A stretch of 64,000 nt of DNA, from positions 1,488,001 to 1,552,000 of the forward strand of contig NZ_JADYWU010000001.1 in the NCBI RefSeq assembly GCF_015864665.1, in the 5' to 3' direction. Shown piece after piece: positions 1 through 10,018 of this stretch (positions are counted from its first letter, which is position 1; each line of letters opens with the position of its first letter). The translations under genes were made by a program, and so were the position numbers. Source of the DNA: Salinibacterium sp. SWN167. Its GTDB lineage: Bacteria > Actinomycetota > Actinomycetes > Actinomycetales > Microbacteriaceae. Under the pieces are notes generated by a model. The model had not been told where the DNA came from. It was given only the letters and a program-made list of their open reading frames with translations, and did not search any database.

Positions 1-2700
1 AACCACGAACTGCGCATGGATGACGATGTCTACAAGATGCGTCAAGACCAGACCGTCACGGTCACGTTCCCTCTCGATGGTGTGAAGGCAGAGGCGTTGG
101 GTCTCACCGGCGTGAAGGCTCTTGCCTGGACGACCACCCCGTGGACGCTCCCCACCAACCTTGCTCTCGCTGTCGGTCCTGACATCGACTACGCGGTGCT
201 GCCTGCTGGCCCGCTCGGTGCTGGCGACGGTTCGGAGCAGGGTTCTGCCCAGTTCATGCTTGCGGGCGACACCATCGCGGCCTACGCGAAAGAACTCGGC
301 TACGAGACTTCTGAGGAAGCTCTTGCTGCAGTCACGCGCACCATCAAGGGTGCCGAACTCGCGGGCGTTCGCTATGACCGCCTCTGGGATTTTTATGCGG
401 ATGCCGAAACCTATGGCACCGAAAACGCGTGGCAGTTCTTAGTTGCCGACTACGTTGCCACCGGCGAAGGTACCGGCATCGTGCACCAGGCGCCCGCCTA
501 CGGTGAAGATGACCAAAATGTGTGTGCCGCTGCTGGCATCCCCGTTGTCATCTCGGTTGACGATGGTGGCAAGTTCTTGCCGTCGGTGCCGCCCGTTGAA
601 GGCATGCAGGTGTTCGATGCCAACAAGCCGCTCACGAAGTTGTTGCGCGAAGAGGGTCGCCTGCTCAAGGTCGCCAGCTACGAGCACTCCTACCCGCACT
701 GCTGGCGCTGCCGCAACCCGCTGATCTACAAGGCGGTGTCGAGCTGGTTCGTGAAGGTTCCTGAGTTCCGCGACCGCATGGGTGAACTCAACCAGGAGAT
801 CAACTGGGTTCCCGAGAACGTCAAGGAGGGCCAGTTCGGCAAGTGGGTGAGCAATGCCCGCGACTGGTCGATCAGCCGTAACCGCTATTGGGGTTCACCG
901 ATACCGATCTGGAAGAGCGACAACCCTGACTTCCCGCGCGTGGATGTCTACGGTTCGCTGGCTGAGATCCAAGCCGACTTCGGCCGCTTGCCTCTCAACC
1001 ACGAGGGCGAACCCGACCTGCACCGCCCGTTTATCGACGAGTTGACGCGACCGAACCCCGACGACCCGAGTGGTCAGTCGACGATGCGCCGCATCGAAGA
1101 CGTGCTCGACGTGTGGTTCGATTCGGGTTCGATGCCCTTCGCTCAGGTTCACTACCCGTTCGAGAACCAGGAGTGGTTCGACACCCACAGCCCTGCCGAC
1201 TTCATCGTGGAGTACATCGGTCAGACTCGCGGATGGTTCTACACCCTCCACACGCTCTCGACGGCGTTGTTCGACCGCCCGGCCTTCTCTAACGTCATCA
1301 GCCACGGCATCGTGCTCGGCAATGACGGCCAAAAGATGTCGAAGAGCCTGCGTAACTACCCGGATGTCTCCGAGGTGTTCGAGCGTGACGGTGCTGACGC
1401 TATGCGCTGGTTCCTGATGTCCAGCTCGGTGATACGCGGCGGAAACCTCATGGTTACCGAAGAGGGCATCCGTGATGGTGTTCGCCAGATGCTGCTGCCG
1501 CTGTGGAGCACGTACTACTTCTTCACTCTTTACGCCAACGCTGCCGATAACTATGAGGCGAGTTGGCGCACCGATTCTACGAACGTTCTCGACCGCTACT
1601 TGCTCGCTAAGACGCGAGAGCTGATCGAGGATGTCACGGCGGAACTCGACGCGCTCGACAGTCCGATGGCAGCGGCCAAGCTTCGCGACTTCGCTGACGT
1701 GCTCACCAACTGGTACGTGCGTCGCAGCCGTGACCGCTTCTGGAGCGGTGATGACAAGGATGCCTTCGACACTCTCTACACGGTCTTGGAGACCGTGGCG
1801 CGAGTTGCCGCACCGTTGCTCCCGCTCATCTCGGAAGAGATGTGGCGCGGCCTCACCAATGGCCGCAGCGTGCACCTCACGGACTGGCCTGACGCCGCAG
1901 CTTTCCCTGCTGACCACGATCTGGTTGCTTCTATGGACCGCGTGCGTGAGATCGCCTCGAGCGGACTTGCTCTTCGCAAGGCGCGGAGCCTGCGCGTGCG
2001 ACTGCCCTTGGCTTCGCTGACAGTCGTGAGCGAGACCCCCGCGGCTCTCGCACCGTTCAGTGACATCCTTCGCGATGAGCTCAACGTCAAGGCTGTGAAA
2101 TTTGACGCTCTCGAAGAAGGTTCGTTGGAGAGTTTCGGCATCACCAAGAAGTTGACCGTCAACGCTCGTGCGCTCGGCCCCCGCGTCGGCAAGCAAGTGC
2201 AGCAGGTCATCAAGGAGGCCAAGGCCGGCAACTGGGAAACCACGGCCGACGGCGTTTCGGTCGACGGCATGCCGCTGGAAGCCGGCGAGTACGAGCTCCA
2301 GATGGAAGCCGCCGACGAGGCCAGCGCAATCGCGTTCCTCTCCGAGGGTGGCTTTGTGATCATCGACACCCAGCTCACTCCAGAACTCTCGGCGGAGGGC
2401 CTTGCTCGCGATGTCATCCGTGCGATTCAGGATGCCCGCAAGGCGGCAGGCTTCGACGTGAGCGACCGCATCTCTCTGACGATTGGTGCGCTAGACCCCG
2501 CCGACGAGGAAGCGATCACCTTCCACAACGCGATGATCGCTGCAGAAACGCTTGCAGCGCAATCCACCGTTCAGGCCTTCGCGAATGATCTCGAAGAGGG
2601 CACACTAGAGGTGCACCGCACGCAACTCGCGGCAGGAAAATACGCCAATAACGGCGCGCTGGTGATCGACATCACCAAGATGGGAACGACCAATGTCTGA
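1..2700 (+). CDS. ileS: Isoleucyl-tRNA synthetase, 5'-truncated by window edge
   Basis: Charges tRNA-Ile with isoleucine in the cytoplasm. The frame is open from base 1 with no start codon, so the N-terminal part with the HIGH motif lies outside. About 899 residues are visible. The editing (CP1) domain shows the Thr-rich [10 protein letters not shown] stretch at visible residues 44-53 and a [15 protein letters not shown] segment. The class I KMSKS loop is intact at 1333-1347 (visible residues 445-449), followed by the anticodon-binding helical domain. Full length would be near 1,100 residues, as in the long eukaryote-like IleS group common in Actinobacteria; that assignment is inference. The stop overlaps the folC start by 8 bp, so translation is probably coupled. 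Confidence 0.96.
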   Translation, partial: NHELRMDDDVYKMRQDQTVTVTFPLDGVKAEALGLTGVKALAWTTTPWTLPTNLALAVGPDIDYAVLPAGPLGAGDGSEQGSAQFMLAGDTIAAYAKELGYETSEEALAAVTRTIKGAELAGVRYDRLWDFYADAETYGTENAWQFLVADYVATGEGTGIVHQAPAYGEDDQNVCAAAGIPVVISVDDGGKFLPSVPPVEGMQVFDANKPLTKLLREEGRLLKVASYEHSYPHCWRCRNPLIYKAVSSWFVKVPEFRDRMGELNQEINWVPENVKEGQFGKWVSNARDWSISRNRYWGSPIPIWKSDNPDFPRVDVYGSLAEIQADFGRLPLNHEGEPDLHRPFIDELTRPNPDDPSGQSTMRRIEDVLDVWFDSGSMPFAQVHYPFENQEWFDTHSPADFIVEYIGQTRGWFYTLHTLSTALFDRPAFSNVISHGIVLGNDGQKMSKSLRNYPDVSEVFERDGADAMRWFLMSSSVIRGGNLMVTEEGIRDGVRQMLLPLWSTYYFFTLYANAADNYEASWRTDSTNVLDRYLLAKTRELIEDVTAELDALDSPMAAAKLRDFADVLTNWYVRRSRDRFWSGDDKDAFDTLYTVLETVARVAAPLLPLISEEMWRGLTNGRSVHLTDWPDAAAFPADHDLVASMDRVREIASSGLALRKARSLRVRLPLASLTVVSETPAALAPFSDILRDELNVKAVKFDALEEGSLESFGITKKLTVNARALGPRVGKQVQQVIKEAKAGNWETTADGVSVDGMPLEAGEYELQMEAADEASAIAFLSEGGFVIIDTQLTPELSAEGLARDVIRAIQDARKAAGFDVSDRISLTIGALDPADEEAITFHNAMIAAETLAAQSTVQAFANDLEEGTLEVHRTQLAAGKYANNGALVIDITKMGTTNV

Positions 2701-4225
2701 CCGCGATGATGAACTCGGCAATGACGGCCAATTCGACGAAAACGGTGACCCCATTGAGGCGTCGCTGACCGACGAAGAACGCGCCGAGCTTGGCCCGGAG
2801 CATCCCCTCGCCGACCTCAGCCCCTTTGCGGATGGTTTTGAGGGCACGAATATCGACGAGGATTCAGACTTTGAACTCGAAGACACTGAATACCTCTCGG
2901 ATGCCAACAATGTGTTCGAAGAGCTGCTCGCGCGAGTGGGGGAGCAGGCGCCTCAACCGAGGCTCGAAGCAACTCGTCGCGCCGTCGAGTTGATCGGCGA
3001 CCCGCAGCGCACTTACCCCGTTATTCACGTCACCGGCACCAACGGCAAGACCTCCACAAGTCGCATCATCGAAAGCATTCTTCGCGCCTATGGGCTGCGC
3101 ACGGGGCTCATGACGAGTCCGCATCTGGTGCGCGTCAACGAGCGCATCGTGATTGACGGCCGGGCGATTTCGAACCGGGCACTGGCCGAGAACTGGGCTG
3201 ACATCCGTCCGTTCCTGCTCATGGTCGATGCCGAGCTGATGGCCAAGGGCGAAGAAGCGCTCACCTACTTTGAGGCGCTGACGGTGCTGGCATTCGCGAG
3301 CTTTGCGGATGCCCCTATCGACGTCGCCATCCTTGAGGTCGGCATGGGCGGCGAGTGGGATTCCACGAACGTCGCTGACGGTCAAGTTGCCGTGTTCACG
3401 CCGATTGCGCTCGATCACACGCATCGTTTGGGTACGACAATCGCGCAGATTGCGCGCACCAAGGCGGGCATCATCAAGCCGGCTGCAGCGATCGTGTCGG
3501 CTATTCAGTCGTCGGATGCTCAGATCGAGTTGGAGCGCGCAGCAGACCTCACCGAGTCAACAATTGGTGTTGAGGGCGATGCGTTCGAGCTCCTCAGCAG
3601 CAATGTTGCCGTGGGCGGCCAACTTATTTCGGTGCGCGGCCTCGCCGGTACCTACTCTGACCTGTTTATGCCGCTGTTTGGGGAGTTCCAGGGGCACAAC
3701 GCCGCGCTCGCTATCGCTGCCGTCGAGTCGTTCTTGGGCGCTGGCAGCCAGGCGCTCGTTCACGATGTGCTCGCTGAAGGGCTCGCTACCGTCGCGTCGC
3801 CGGGGCGACTGCAGGTTATTGGTGCAGAACCCACCGTGATTGTGGATGCCGCCCACAACCCTCATGGGGCAGCGGCTCTCGCCGCCGCACTCAAGGAATA
3901 CTTCACCTTCGAAGACATCGCTTTTGTGATCGCGGTCGTTGACGACAAGGACGCTGCTGGCATTGTGGAGGCCCTCGCCCCCGTTGCTAATCGCTTCTAC
4001 GTGACGGCATCACAATCTGACCGTGCCGTTCCTCCGGAGGAACTCGTTGAGACGGTTCGCGCGTTTACTGATGAGACCACCGATTTTGATTCCTTTGCCG
4101 AAGCGATGGAGTTGGCGCGCAGCTGGGCCGCAGAGAACGAACGCCGTGCTGTCGTCGTAACGGGCTCCATCACTCTTGTTGGCGAGGCACTCGCTCTCGC
4201 TGAGGCAGAAGGGTGGAAACCGTGA
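2693..4225 (+). CDS. folC: Folylpolyglutamate synthase / dihydrofolate synthase
   Basis: Adds glutamate to dihydropteroate or folates (ATP-dependent Mur-ligase superfamily). The P-loop VTGTNGKTS lies near residues 114-122, followed by the MTSPHL segment typical of FolC and later the DAAHNPHG motif of the C-terminal domain. At 510 residues it is longer than the usual 420-450 because of an acidic N-terminal extension of about 70 residues (many Asp/Glu) before the conserved fold. An internal start is possible, but the ATG at 2693 overlaps the ileS stop and fits translational coupling. Second gene of the ileS-folC-DUF4233-ndk operon. Confidence 0.95.
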   Translation: MSDRDDELGNDGQFDENGDPIEASLTDEERAELGPEHPLADLSPFADGFEGTNIDEDSDFELEDTEYLSDANNVFEELLARVGEQAPQPRLEATRRAVELIGDPQRTYPVIHVTGTNGKTSTSRIIESILRAYGLRTGLMTSPHLVRVNERIVIDGRAISNRALAENWADIRPFLLMVDAELMAKGEEALTYFEALTVLAFASFADAPIDVAILEVGMGGEWDSTNVADGQVAVFTPIALDHTHRLGTTIAQIARTKAGIIKPAAAIVSAIQSSDAQIELERAADLTESTIGVEGDAFELLSSNVAVGGQLISVRGLAGTYSDLFMPLFGEFQGHNAALAIAAVESFLGAGSQALVHDVLAEGLATVASPGRLQVIGAEPTVIVDAAHNPHGAAALAAALKEYFTFEDIAFVIAVVDDKDAAGIVEALAPVANRFYVTASQSDRAVPPEELVETVRAFTDETTDFDSFAEAMELARSWAAENERRAVVVTGSITLVGEALALAEAEGWKP

Positions 4226-4623
4226 CTTCCGCGCCCGCGGTTCGCCGAAAGCGCTCCGTCACCGAACTGCTGCTGAGCATCGTGTTGGTACTCGATGCCA
4301 CCCTGATCTTCTTCGTCGCGCTCACGGCGTTCGGGCTCAAAGCTCTCGCTCCGGCACCGGCGTTTATCGGGGGAGCGGTTCTGATCCTCGTGTTCGTCGC
4401 TCTTGCCCGGATGCTGCACCGCCCGGGTGCCCTCTGGGTTGGTTGGGCGCTGCAGGTCGGTCTCGTTGCTCTTGGTTTCATCCTCACGCCGATGTTTTTC
4501 GTGGGGGCAGGTTTCGCTGGCATTTGGATCTATTGCTTCATCAAGGGCCAGCAACTCGACCGCGCCAAAGCCGAAATACTTAACACCCAGTCCATGACCA
4601 CCACCTCTGAGGAGACACAATGA
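4222..4623 (+). CDS. DUF4233 family small membrane protein
   Basis: A 133-residue protein of unknown function with about four hydrophobic segments and short charged ends. DUF4233 proteins are known to sit between folC and ndk in actinobacteria, and the position here matches. I chose GTG at 4222 because it forms a GTGA overlap with the folC stop and has a GAAGGG ribosome site about eight bases upstream; an in-frame GTG at 4213 would add three residues. The end overlaps ndk by 4 bp (ATGA). Location suggests an inner-membrane protein; no catalytic motif is visible. Confidence 0.85.
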   Translation: MTSAPAVRRKRSVTELLLSIVLVLDATLIFFVALTAFGLKALAPAPAFIGGAVLILVFVALARMLHRPGALWVGWALQVGLVALGFILTPMFFVGAGFAGIWIYCFIKGQQLDRAKAEILNTQSMTTTSEETQ

Positions 4624-5036
4624 ACATCGAAGAGACCCTTGTACTGATCAAGCCTGACGGCGTTGCTCGCAATCTGACGGGCGAAATCCTTCGCCGCATC
4701 GAAGCGAAGGGCTACCAGCTGGTAGACGTGCGTCTTGTGCAGGCGGATGTCGACCTTCTGTCGCAGCACTACGCCGAGCACGAAGGCAAGCCGTTCTACG
4801 AGCCGCTGCTCGACTTCATGCAGTCCGGCCCGACGGTCGCGCTTCGCATCACGGGCAACCGTGCAATCGAGGGCTTCCGTTCGCTCGCCGGCACCACTGA
4901 CCCCACGACGGCAGCTCCCGGAACGATCCGCGGAGATCTCGGTCGTGATTGGGGCCTCGCTGTTCAGCAGAACCTTGTGCACGGCAGCGATTCGCCCGAG
5001 TCTGCAGCGCGTGAGCTCGCTCTGTGGTTCTCCTAA
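4620..5036 (+). CDS. ndk: Nucleoside diphosphate kinase
   Basis: Transfers the gamma-phosphate of ATP to nucleoside diphosphates through a phospho-histidine. The protein has 138 residues, the normal family length. It starts with the TLVLIKPDG strand, carries the RxGxxR-type substrate region, and ends with NLVHGSDS, in which His121 is the catalytic histidine. The ATG overlaps the stop of the upstream gene (ATGA). It is the last gene of the operon and is followed by a strong hairpin at 5109-5160. Confidence 0.98.
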   Translation: MNIEETLVLIKPDGVARNLTGEILRRIEAKGYQLVDVRLVQADVDLLSQHYAEHEGKPFYEPLLDFMQSGPTVALRITGNRAIEGFRSLAGTTDPTTAAPGTIRGDLGRDWGLAVQQNLVHGSDSPESAARELALWFS

Positions 5037-5108
5037 ATCGCACCCTTTTTACCCTCACGGGTAGGTGACTGATCGGCTGCGTAGCCTCACCCGCAGTGCG
5101 TCTCAGGT

Positions 5109-5160
5109 CACGACACCATGGCGAGAGCCTGACCATCGTCAGGCTCTCGCCATTGTCGTG
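5109..5160. terminator. Bidirectional hairpin between ndk and VKOR gene
   Basis: Arms 5118-5133 and 5138-5153 form a perfect 16-bp stem around a four-base loop. Seven more pairs (5109-5115 with 5154-5160) form below a two-base bulge. The genes on either side are convergent, so it can stop transcription from both. No long T-run follows on the + side. Confidence 0.8.
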
Positions 5161-5179
5161 TTCCCGGTGGGGAATATGT

Positions 5180-5779
5180 TTAGAGGTAAGCCAGAACGTC
5201 GAGTCGATACTGAGCGACGATGGCGATGATGATGTACCCGACGATCGTAATCACCGGCACCCAGCTGTAGGCGGCGCCGGCAGCTTTGCGAAGCGCACGG
5301 GGAGCTGGGATCGCGCCGACTTTGAGGTTGCGAAGCGTGACGGCCCAGAACATGGGGATCGTAACGGACCACACAACCATGCACCACGGGCACAGCGTGC
5401 CGATGTTGAAAATGCTCTGATAGGCGAGCCACAGAATGAACGTGAAAGCGCCAGCTACGCCAAGGTTGAAGGTGACCCAGAACCAACTATTGAAGCGCGC
5501 TCCGGCGAGTATTGCGGCTCCGACAACGACCGGCGCCATGAACGCCACCAGACCAATGATGGGGTTAGGGAAGCCAAACAACGCGCCCTGCGCTGATTCG
5601 AGATTGGCCGCGCATTGCACGACGATGCTGAAGTCGCAGCTCAACGTGGCATCCGGGTTTTGGAGTACGTGGAGTTTCTCTAGTGTGAGCTGGAATGAGG
5701 CCCAGAGTCCCACTACCCCAGCAAAGATCAGAAAAATAGCGAGGGCGATGGGCCTGTTGCGAACCCCGGAAGCAGTCAT
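5180..5779 (-). CDS. Vitamin K epoxide reductase (VKOR) family protein
   Basis: A 199-residue polytopic membrane protein of the VKOR family, which reoxidises a periplasmic/extracytoplasmic DsbA-like thiol oxidase using quinone. The redox CPWC motif is present (LCPWCMVVW, about residue 130), as is the second pair of cysteines in the loop near residues 43-52 (SCDF...VQC). Four or five hydrophobic segments are visible. No DsbA-like partner is encoded next to it in this window. It is divergent from rne. The ATG is only six bases from a GATAAT box, so the transcript is probably leaderless. Confidence 0.9.
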   Translation of the reverse strand: MTASGVRNRPIALAIFLIFAGVVGLWASFQLTLEKLHVLQNPDATLSCDFSIVVQCAANLESAQGALFGFPNPIIGLVAFMAPVVVGAAILAGARFNSWFWVTFNLGVAGAFTFILWLAYQSIFNIGTLCPWCMVVWSVTIPMFWAVTLRNLKVGAIPAPRALRKAAGAAYSWVPVITIVGYIIIAIVAQYRLDVLAYL

Positions 5780-5785
5780 GGAGGG

Positions 5786-5833
5786 ATTATCGCACGCGCG
5801 CCCAGCTCACTTTCTGAGAATGCGTGCGATAAT
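5786..5833. promoter_or_regulatory. Divergent VKOR/rne promoter on a 12-bp inverted repeat
   Basis: ATTATCGCACGC (5786-5797) and GCGTGCGATAAT (5822-5833) are perfect inverted arms with a 24-nt spacer. Each arm carries an extended -10 (TGCGATAAT): the minus-strand one lies six bases from the VKOR ATG, the plus-strand one faces rne. No good -35 is seen for either. Confidence 0.6.
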
Positions 5834-6108
5834 GAACCGTAGTTATTCCGAGCCGCGCTCGGAACAACACCAAGAAGTCTTCCCGGGCATAGCGACCGGA
5901 CCAGTTGCGCAACGCTAGTTGCGTGAGTCGAATAGCCAGTTTCGAAGTGCTGTGAGAGAGCACAACTGCAACGCGAGCCACGGGCCCGTTGCAGGACCTG
6001 AAGAATTAGTAGCGGTTCCTGAACCATAGGTTTGGTGGGGGAATAGCGCACGAGAGAGTACCCGGTAGGTGGCGCGGTCGCCTACACAGGGCAAGGAGTA
6101 CACCAGCA
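5834..6108 (+). other. Long structured 5' leader of rne
   Basis: About 270 bases lie between the putative rne -10 and its ATG, with no supported gene. Visible hairpins: 5846-5864 (perfect 8-bp stem, three-base loop), 5966-5994 (8-bp stem), and 6065-6085 (8 bp with wobble) just before the AAGGAG ribosome site. RNase E autoregulates through its leader in enterobacteria; a similar role here is inference only. Confidence 0.5.
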
Positions 6109-8919
6109 ATGGTGAATGAAAGCAACAATTCGAAAGATGTTCCGAAGAAGAAAGGCCTTTTCGGTCGCATTCTTCCTTCTTCAAAGGCAGCGGTAGAGAA
6201 GCCAGTGGCACAGAAGCCGCAGGTCGAGCAACCCGCCGTTGAGGCTCCGGTTGCAGAGAGCGCACCCCGCGCAGCGAAGGCTGCTCAGCGTCCTGCTGCC
6301 AAGACCGCTAGCGAACACCTCGGGCTCGAAGTTCCGGATGCCGTTACCGGCATGAAAGCCACGGCAGTGACCGAGTCCAAGGCCGCGAGCTCCGCTGCGA
6401 CCGCACCGGATGCCGCACAGGCAGACGCACAATCCGACACCACGTCGACTTCAACGGCATCCACTCGTTCGCGCTCACGCAAGAGCCCTGCCGCCAAGAA
6501 GACGACCGAGAAGGCCGCCACAGCGAAAGCCGCTCCGCTGACCCCGCCGTCGACGACGTCGCTGCTTTTTCAGGCACCTGATCTTCCCGACCTGCCCGAA
6601 CTTCCGGCTCGTTCGTCGCGTTCGCGCAACGACAACGGCGCTGGTTCGGATAACCGCAACGGCGATAACCGCAACGGTGACAACCGCGATGGTCGAGACA
6701 ACCGCAACAGTGACGGTCGCAAAAACGATAATGATGGCCAAGACGAAGCGGGCAACGTTCGCCGTCGTTCACGCCGTCGTTCCGGTGAGGACGCTCGCCC
6801 CGGCGACGAATCACCGAACACGGTTGTTCGGGTTCGCCAGCCGCGCAAGCAGGCAGAGCCCAGCAATGAACCCACTCGGGTCAAGGGCTCTACTCGCCTT
6901 GAAGCGAAGAAGCAGCGCCGCCGTGATGGCCGTGACGCTGGTCGTCGTCGTCCCGTAGTAACGGAGAGCGAGTTCCTCGCGCGCCGCGAAAGTGTTGACC
7001 GCGTCATGGTGGTCCGCTCGAAGTTTGATCGCATCCAGATTGGTGTTCTCGAAGACGGCGTTTTGGTTGAGCACTATGTAGCGAAGGCTCAAGACGCGAG
7101 CCTCATCGGCAACGTTTACCTTGGTCGCGTTCAAAACGTTTTGCCCAGCATGGAAGCAGCATTCGTTGACATCGGGCGCGGCCGCAACGCCGTGCTTTAT
7201 TCCGGTGAAGTCGACTGGGATGCCGCTGCTGAGAACTCTGCCGATGGCAAGCCGCAGGCTCGTCGCATTGAGCTCGCACTCAAGCCAGGCGACCGTGTGC
7301 TTGTTCAGGTCACGAAGGATCCGGTAGGCCACAAGGGTGCCCGACTCACGAGTCAGGTGTCCTTGCCCGGTCGTTACCTCGTTTATGTTCCTAACGGTTC
7401 GATGAGCGGCATTAGCCGCAAGCTGCCCGACACGGAACGTTCGCGTCTCAAGAAGATCCTCAAGGGTGTTCTTCCGGAGAACGTCGGTGTCATCGTGCGC
7501 ACCGCAGCCGAGGGCGCGACTGAAGAGCAGCTCACGCTCGACGTGAACCGTCTGACTAACCAGTGGGCTGACATCAGCGCGCAGGTTGATAACGCTCAAA
7601 ACCAGGGCCCAGCATTGCTGCACTCGGAACCTGATCTTTTGATCAAGATCATTCGCGATGTCTTCAACGAAGACTTCCACAAGCTTGTCATCGAGGGTGA
7701 CGACGCCCGCAAGACCATCGAGGGATACGTGCGTTCGGTCGCACCTGACCTGCTCGATCGTCTGCAGTCTCACGAGGGAACCGTTGACTCCTTCGAGGAG
7801 TACCGCATTTCTGAGCAGATCGAAAAGGCTCTCGACCGCAAGGTATGGCTGCCCTCGGGCGGTTCGCTTGTGATCGACCGCACCGAAGCGATGACTGTCG
7901 TCGACGTCAACACCGGCAAGTTTGTCGGTTCTGGCGGAAACCTCGAAGAGACCGTCACCAAGAACAACGTTGAAGCAGCGGAAGAAATCGTTCGCCAACT
8001 GCGCTTGCGTGACATCGGTGGAATCATCGTCGTCGACTTCATCGACATGGTGCTTGAGTCCAACCGTGACCTCGTGCTGCGTCGTCTCGTGGAGTGCTTG
8101 AGCCGTGACCGCACGAAGCACCAGGTTGCTGAGGTGACGTCTCTCGGTCTCGTGCAGATGACGCGTAAGAAGCTTGGTCTTGGCCTGCTTGAGACGTTTA
8201 GTGAGAACTGTGAAGTATGTGCCGGCCGCGGTGTCGTCGTTCATCACGACCCCGTCACCAAGCACCGCTCGCAGCCGACACAGAACGAGCAGGCTGGCGG
8301 CGGACGCCGTGGCCGCAATCGGGGAGGCAACAGCAACTCCGGTGGTTCGAACAACAACTCGGGCAACTCAAACGGCAACAACAACGGCAACGGTGGTGGA
8401 TCGCAAGCGCAGCAGTCCAACAACTCCGCGAAGAATGCTGCTCCGGCTTCGGCTTCGGCTCCGAGCAATGGCACTCACGCGATCACTGAAGACGTGCGCA
8501 ACGCGCTTGCTCGTGTTGCCGCGAGCACCGTGGTTCCTGCCGTCGAAAACCCAGCTAGTGAAGCGCCAGCAGTGGATGCCGCGGCATCCGCTCCTGCAGC
8601 GACCGAGACGGCGGAGGCTCCCGAGCCCAAGAAGTCACGACGCAGCAAGGGCGGAAACAAGTCAGCTCAGCCCGCTCAGCGCTCGAGTGATGCTGTCGAG
8701 CCGGCCGCTGAAGCTTCTGTGGCCATTTTCGACATTCCCATCACCAAGGCCGAGAGCTCGGCCCCCAAGATCAGCACGCAGGATGCGGAGCAGATTCTGG
8801 GTTCGGTTCTCGAGGCTCTTCCTGAGCCCAAGCAGCCTGGTCATGGCAAGGCTCGTGGTTCACGTCGCGCCAGCAGTCAGGGAAAGATCGTCAACGCAAC
8901 GCCCGCCGACGACAACTAG
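6109..8919 (+). CDS. rne: Ribonuclease E/G with disordered arms
   Basis: Endoribonuclease for mRNA decay and rRNA/tRNA processing. At 936 residues it has the actinobacterial layout: a charged, repetitive N-terminal arm (about residues 1-300, with Arg/Asp/Asn-rich stretches), an S1-type RNA-binding part around 330-420, the RNase-H-like catalytic region, and a C-terminal arm rich in Asn/Gly and then Ala/Pro. Catalytic magnesium ligands correspond to Asp599 (VVDVNTG) and Asp643 (VVDFIDM). The zinc-link CxxC is present near residue 704 (CEVCAG). A good ribosome site (AAGGAG) precedes the ATG. The terminal arms probably recruit partners; which ones cannot be read from sequence. Confidence 0.95.
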   Translation: MVNESNNSKDVPKKKGLFGRILPSSKAAVEKPVAQKPQVEQPAVEAPVAESAPRAAKAAQRPAAKTASEHLGLEVPDAVTGMKATAVTESKAASSAATAPDAAQADAQSDTTSTSTASTRSRSRKSPAAKKTTEKAATAKAAPLTPPSTTSLLFQAPDLPDLPELPARSSRSRNDNGAGSDNRNGDNRNGDNRDGRDNRNSDGRKNDNDGQDEAGNVRRRSRRRSGEDARPGDESPNTVVRVRQPRKQAEPSNEPTRVKGSTRLEAKKQRRRDGRDAGRRRPVVTESEFLARRESVDRVMVVRSKFDRIQIGVLEDGVLVEHYVAKAQDASLIGNVYLGRVQNVLPSMEAAFVDIGRGRNAVLYSGEVDWDAAAENSADGKPQARRIELALKPGDRVLVQVTKDPVGHKGARLTSQVSLPGRYLVYVPNGSMSGISRKLPDTERSRLKKILKGVLPENVGVIVRTAAEGATEEQLTLDVNRLTNQWADISAQVDNAQNQGPALLHSEPDLLIKIIRDVFNEDFHKLVIEGDDARKTIEGYVRSVAPDLLDRLQSHEGTVDSFEEYRISEQIEKALDRKVWLPSGGSLVIDRTEAMTVVDVNTGKFVGSGGNLEETVTKNNVEAAEEIVRQLRLRDIGGIIVVDFIDMVLESNRDLVLRRLVECLSRDRTKHQVAEVTSLGLVQMTRKKLGLGLLETFSENCEVCAGRGVVVHHDPVTKHRSQPTQNEQAGGGRRGRNRGGNSNSGGSNNNSGNSNGNNNGNGGGSQAQQSNNSAKNAAPASASAPSNGTHAITEDVRNALARVAASTVVPAVENPASEAPAVDAAASAPAATETAEAPEPKKSRRSKGGNKSAQPAQRSSDAVEPAAEASVAIFDIPITKAESSAPKISTQDAEQILGSVLEALPEPKQPGHGKARGSRRASSQGKIVNATPADDN

Positions 8920-8968
8920 CACGGTGGCACTCGGTACTTTTCGAGTTTCAACTTTGTAAGGTTTACTA

Positions 8969-10018
8969 GTGACCACGACTTTGCCTGCGAGCGTCGATGA
9001 TCATGATCATCAGCACGATCATCGACCTCGCCGGTCACGTAACCGTCTGTTGTGGCTGGCGATTGGAACGATCGGCGTCGGGGCGATCTTCGCTCTGCGA
9101 GCGTTCACTGGCGAGCTAGGTGCTGTCGGCGTTCCGGGTCTCACCGCTGACCTCTTAACGCTGGCGACCAGCGTGATCATTGAATCGCTGCCATTCGTGG
9201 TCCTCGGTGTTTTGCTATCAATCGTGGTGCAGGCGTGGATTCCAGAAGACCTGTTGATGCGCTACCTGCCGAAGACCCCGGTGCTGAGACGCGCAGCGAT
9301 CTCGCTCTTCGGTATTGCGTTGCCGGTGTGCGAATGCGGCAACGTGCCCTTGGCTCGCGGGCTTATTCTCAAGGGCTTCTCGGTGCCCGAGTCGATGACG
9401 TTCCTCTTGGCGGCACCGATCATTAATCCGATCACGATTGTGACGACCCATCAGGCTTTCGGCTTTGAGGACGGCATTCTGGTCGGGCGAATTCTTGGTG
9501 GACTTGCAATTGCCAACATCGTGGGCTGGCTCTTCAGCTTGCACCCGCAGCCGAATGCCATGCTCACTGGTCGTTTCGCTCAGCAGTGTGCAGTGGGGTC
9601 TCACGGGCCTCGTCAGTCGCGCACCGAGAAGAGCCTCGACATCTTCATGCGCGAATCCAGCGTGCTCATGCCCGCTGTGTTTATCGGCTCACTAATCGCT
9701 GGTGCAATCCAAGTGGCGGTTCCGCGAGATGTGCTGGTCACACTGGGCAGCAATCCGCTCTGGTCGATTCTCGCGATGATGTTGCTGGCGTTCGTGATCT
9801 CGGTTTGTTCCAGTGTCGATGCGTTCTTTATTTTGCCCTTTGCGAGCACGTTCATGCCGGGTTCGATCGTGACGTTCCTCGTGTTCGGACCGATCATCGA
9901 CATCAAGATGCTGGCCATTATGCGCACTACCTTTACCGCCAAGGTGCTGCTGCAGCTATCGCTTGTTGTCGCCCTGATGAGTGCCTTTATCGGATTGGTG
10001 ATCAACTATGTGGTCTAA
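8969..10018 (+). CDS. Permease of the COG0701 (YraQ/YcgR) family
   Basis: A 349-residue integral membrane protein with about eight hydrophobic segments. The family hallmark PVCECGNVPLARG lies near residues 114-126, and a second conserved CSSVDAFF segment near 280. The N-terminus is His/Asp-rich (DDHDHQHDH, residues 10-18), which suggests metal binding. The start is a GTG with a GTAAGG ribosome site. It overlaps the next gene (TIGR03943) by 11 bp; the same pair occurs as ycgR/ycgQ in other Gram-positives. The substrate is not established; a divalent metal is a reasonable guess from the His-rich tail. Confidence 0.85.
   Translation: MTTTLPASVDDHDHQHDHRPRRSRNRLLWLAIGTIGVGAIFALRAFTGELGAVGVPGLTADLLTLATSVIIESLPFVVLGVLLSIVVQAWIPEDLLMRYLPKTPVLRRAAISLFGIALPVCECGNVPLARGLILKGFSVPESMTFLLAAPIINPITIVTTHQAFGFEDGILVGRILGGLAIANIVGWLFSLHPQPNAMLTGRFAQQCAVGSHGPRQSRTEKSLDIFMRESSVLMPAVFIGSLIAGAIQVAVPRDVLVTLGSNPLWSILAMMLLAFVISVCSSVDAFFILPFASTFMPGSIVTFLVFGPIIDIKMLAIMRTTFTAKVLLQLSLVVALMSAFIGLVINYVV

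Noticed and set aside
895-2196. 433-codon open frame antisense to ileS
   Set aside because: Shadow of ileS; composition and lack of motifs argue against a gene.
6811-8265. 484-codon open frame antisense to rne
   Set aside because: Overlaps the catalytic part of RNase E/G, no recognisable domain.
8925-8968. Zur-type operator before the COG0701 permease
   Set aside because: I searched for a TGAAAATGATTTTCA-like palindrome because of the His-rich N-terminus and found none.
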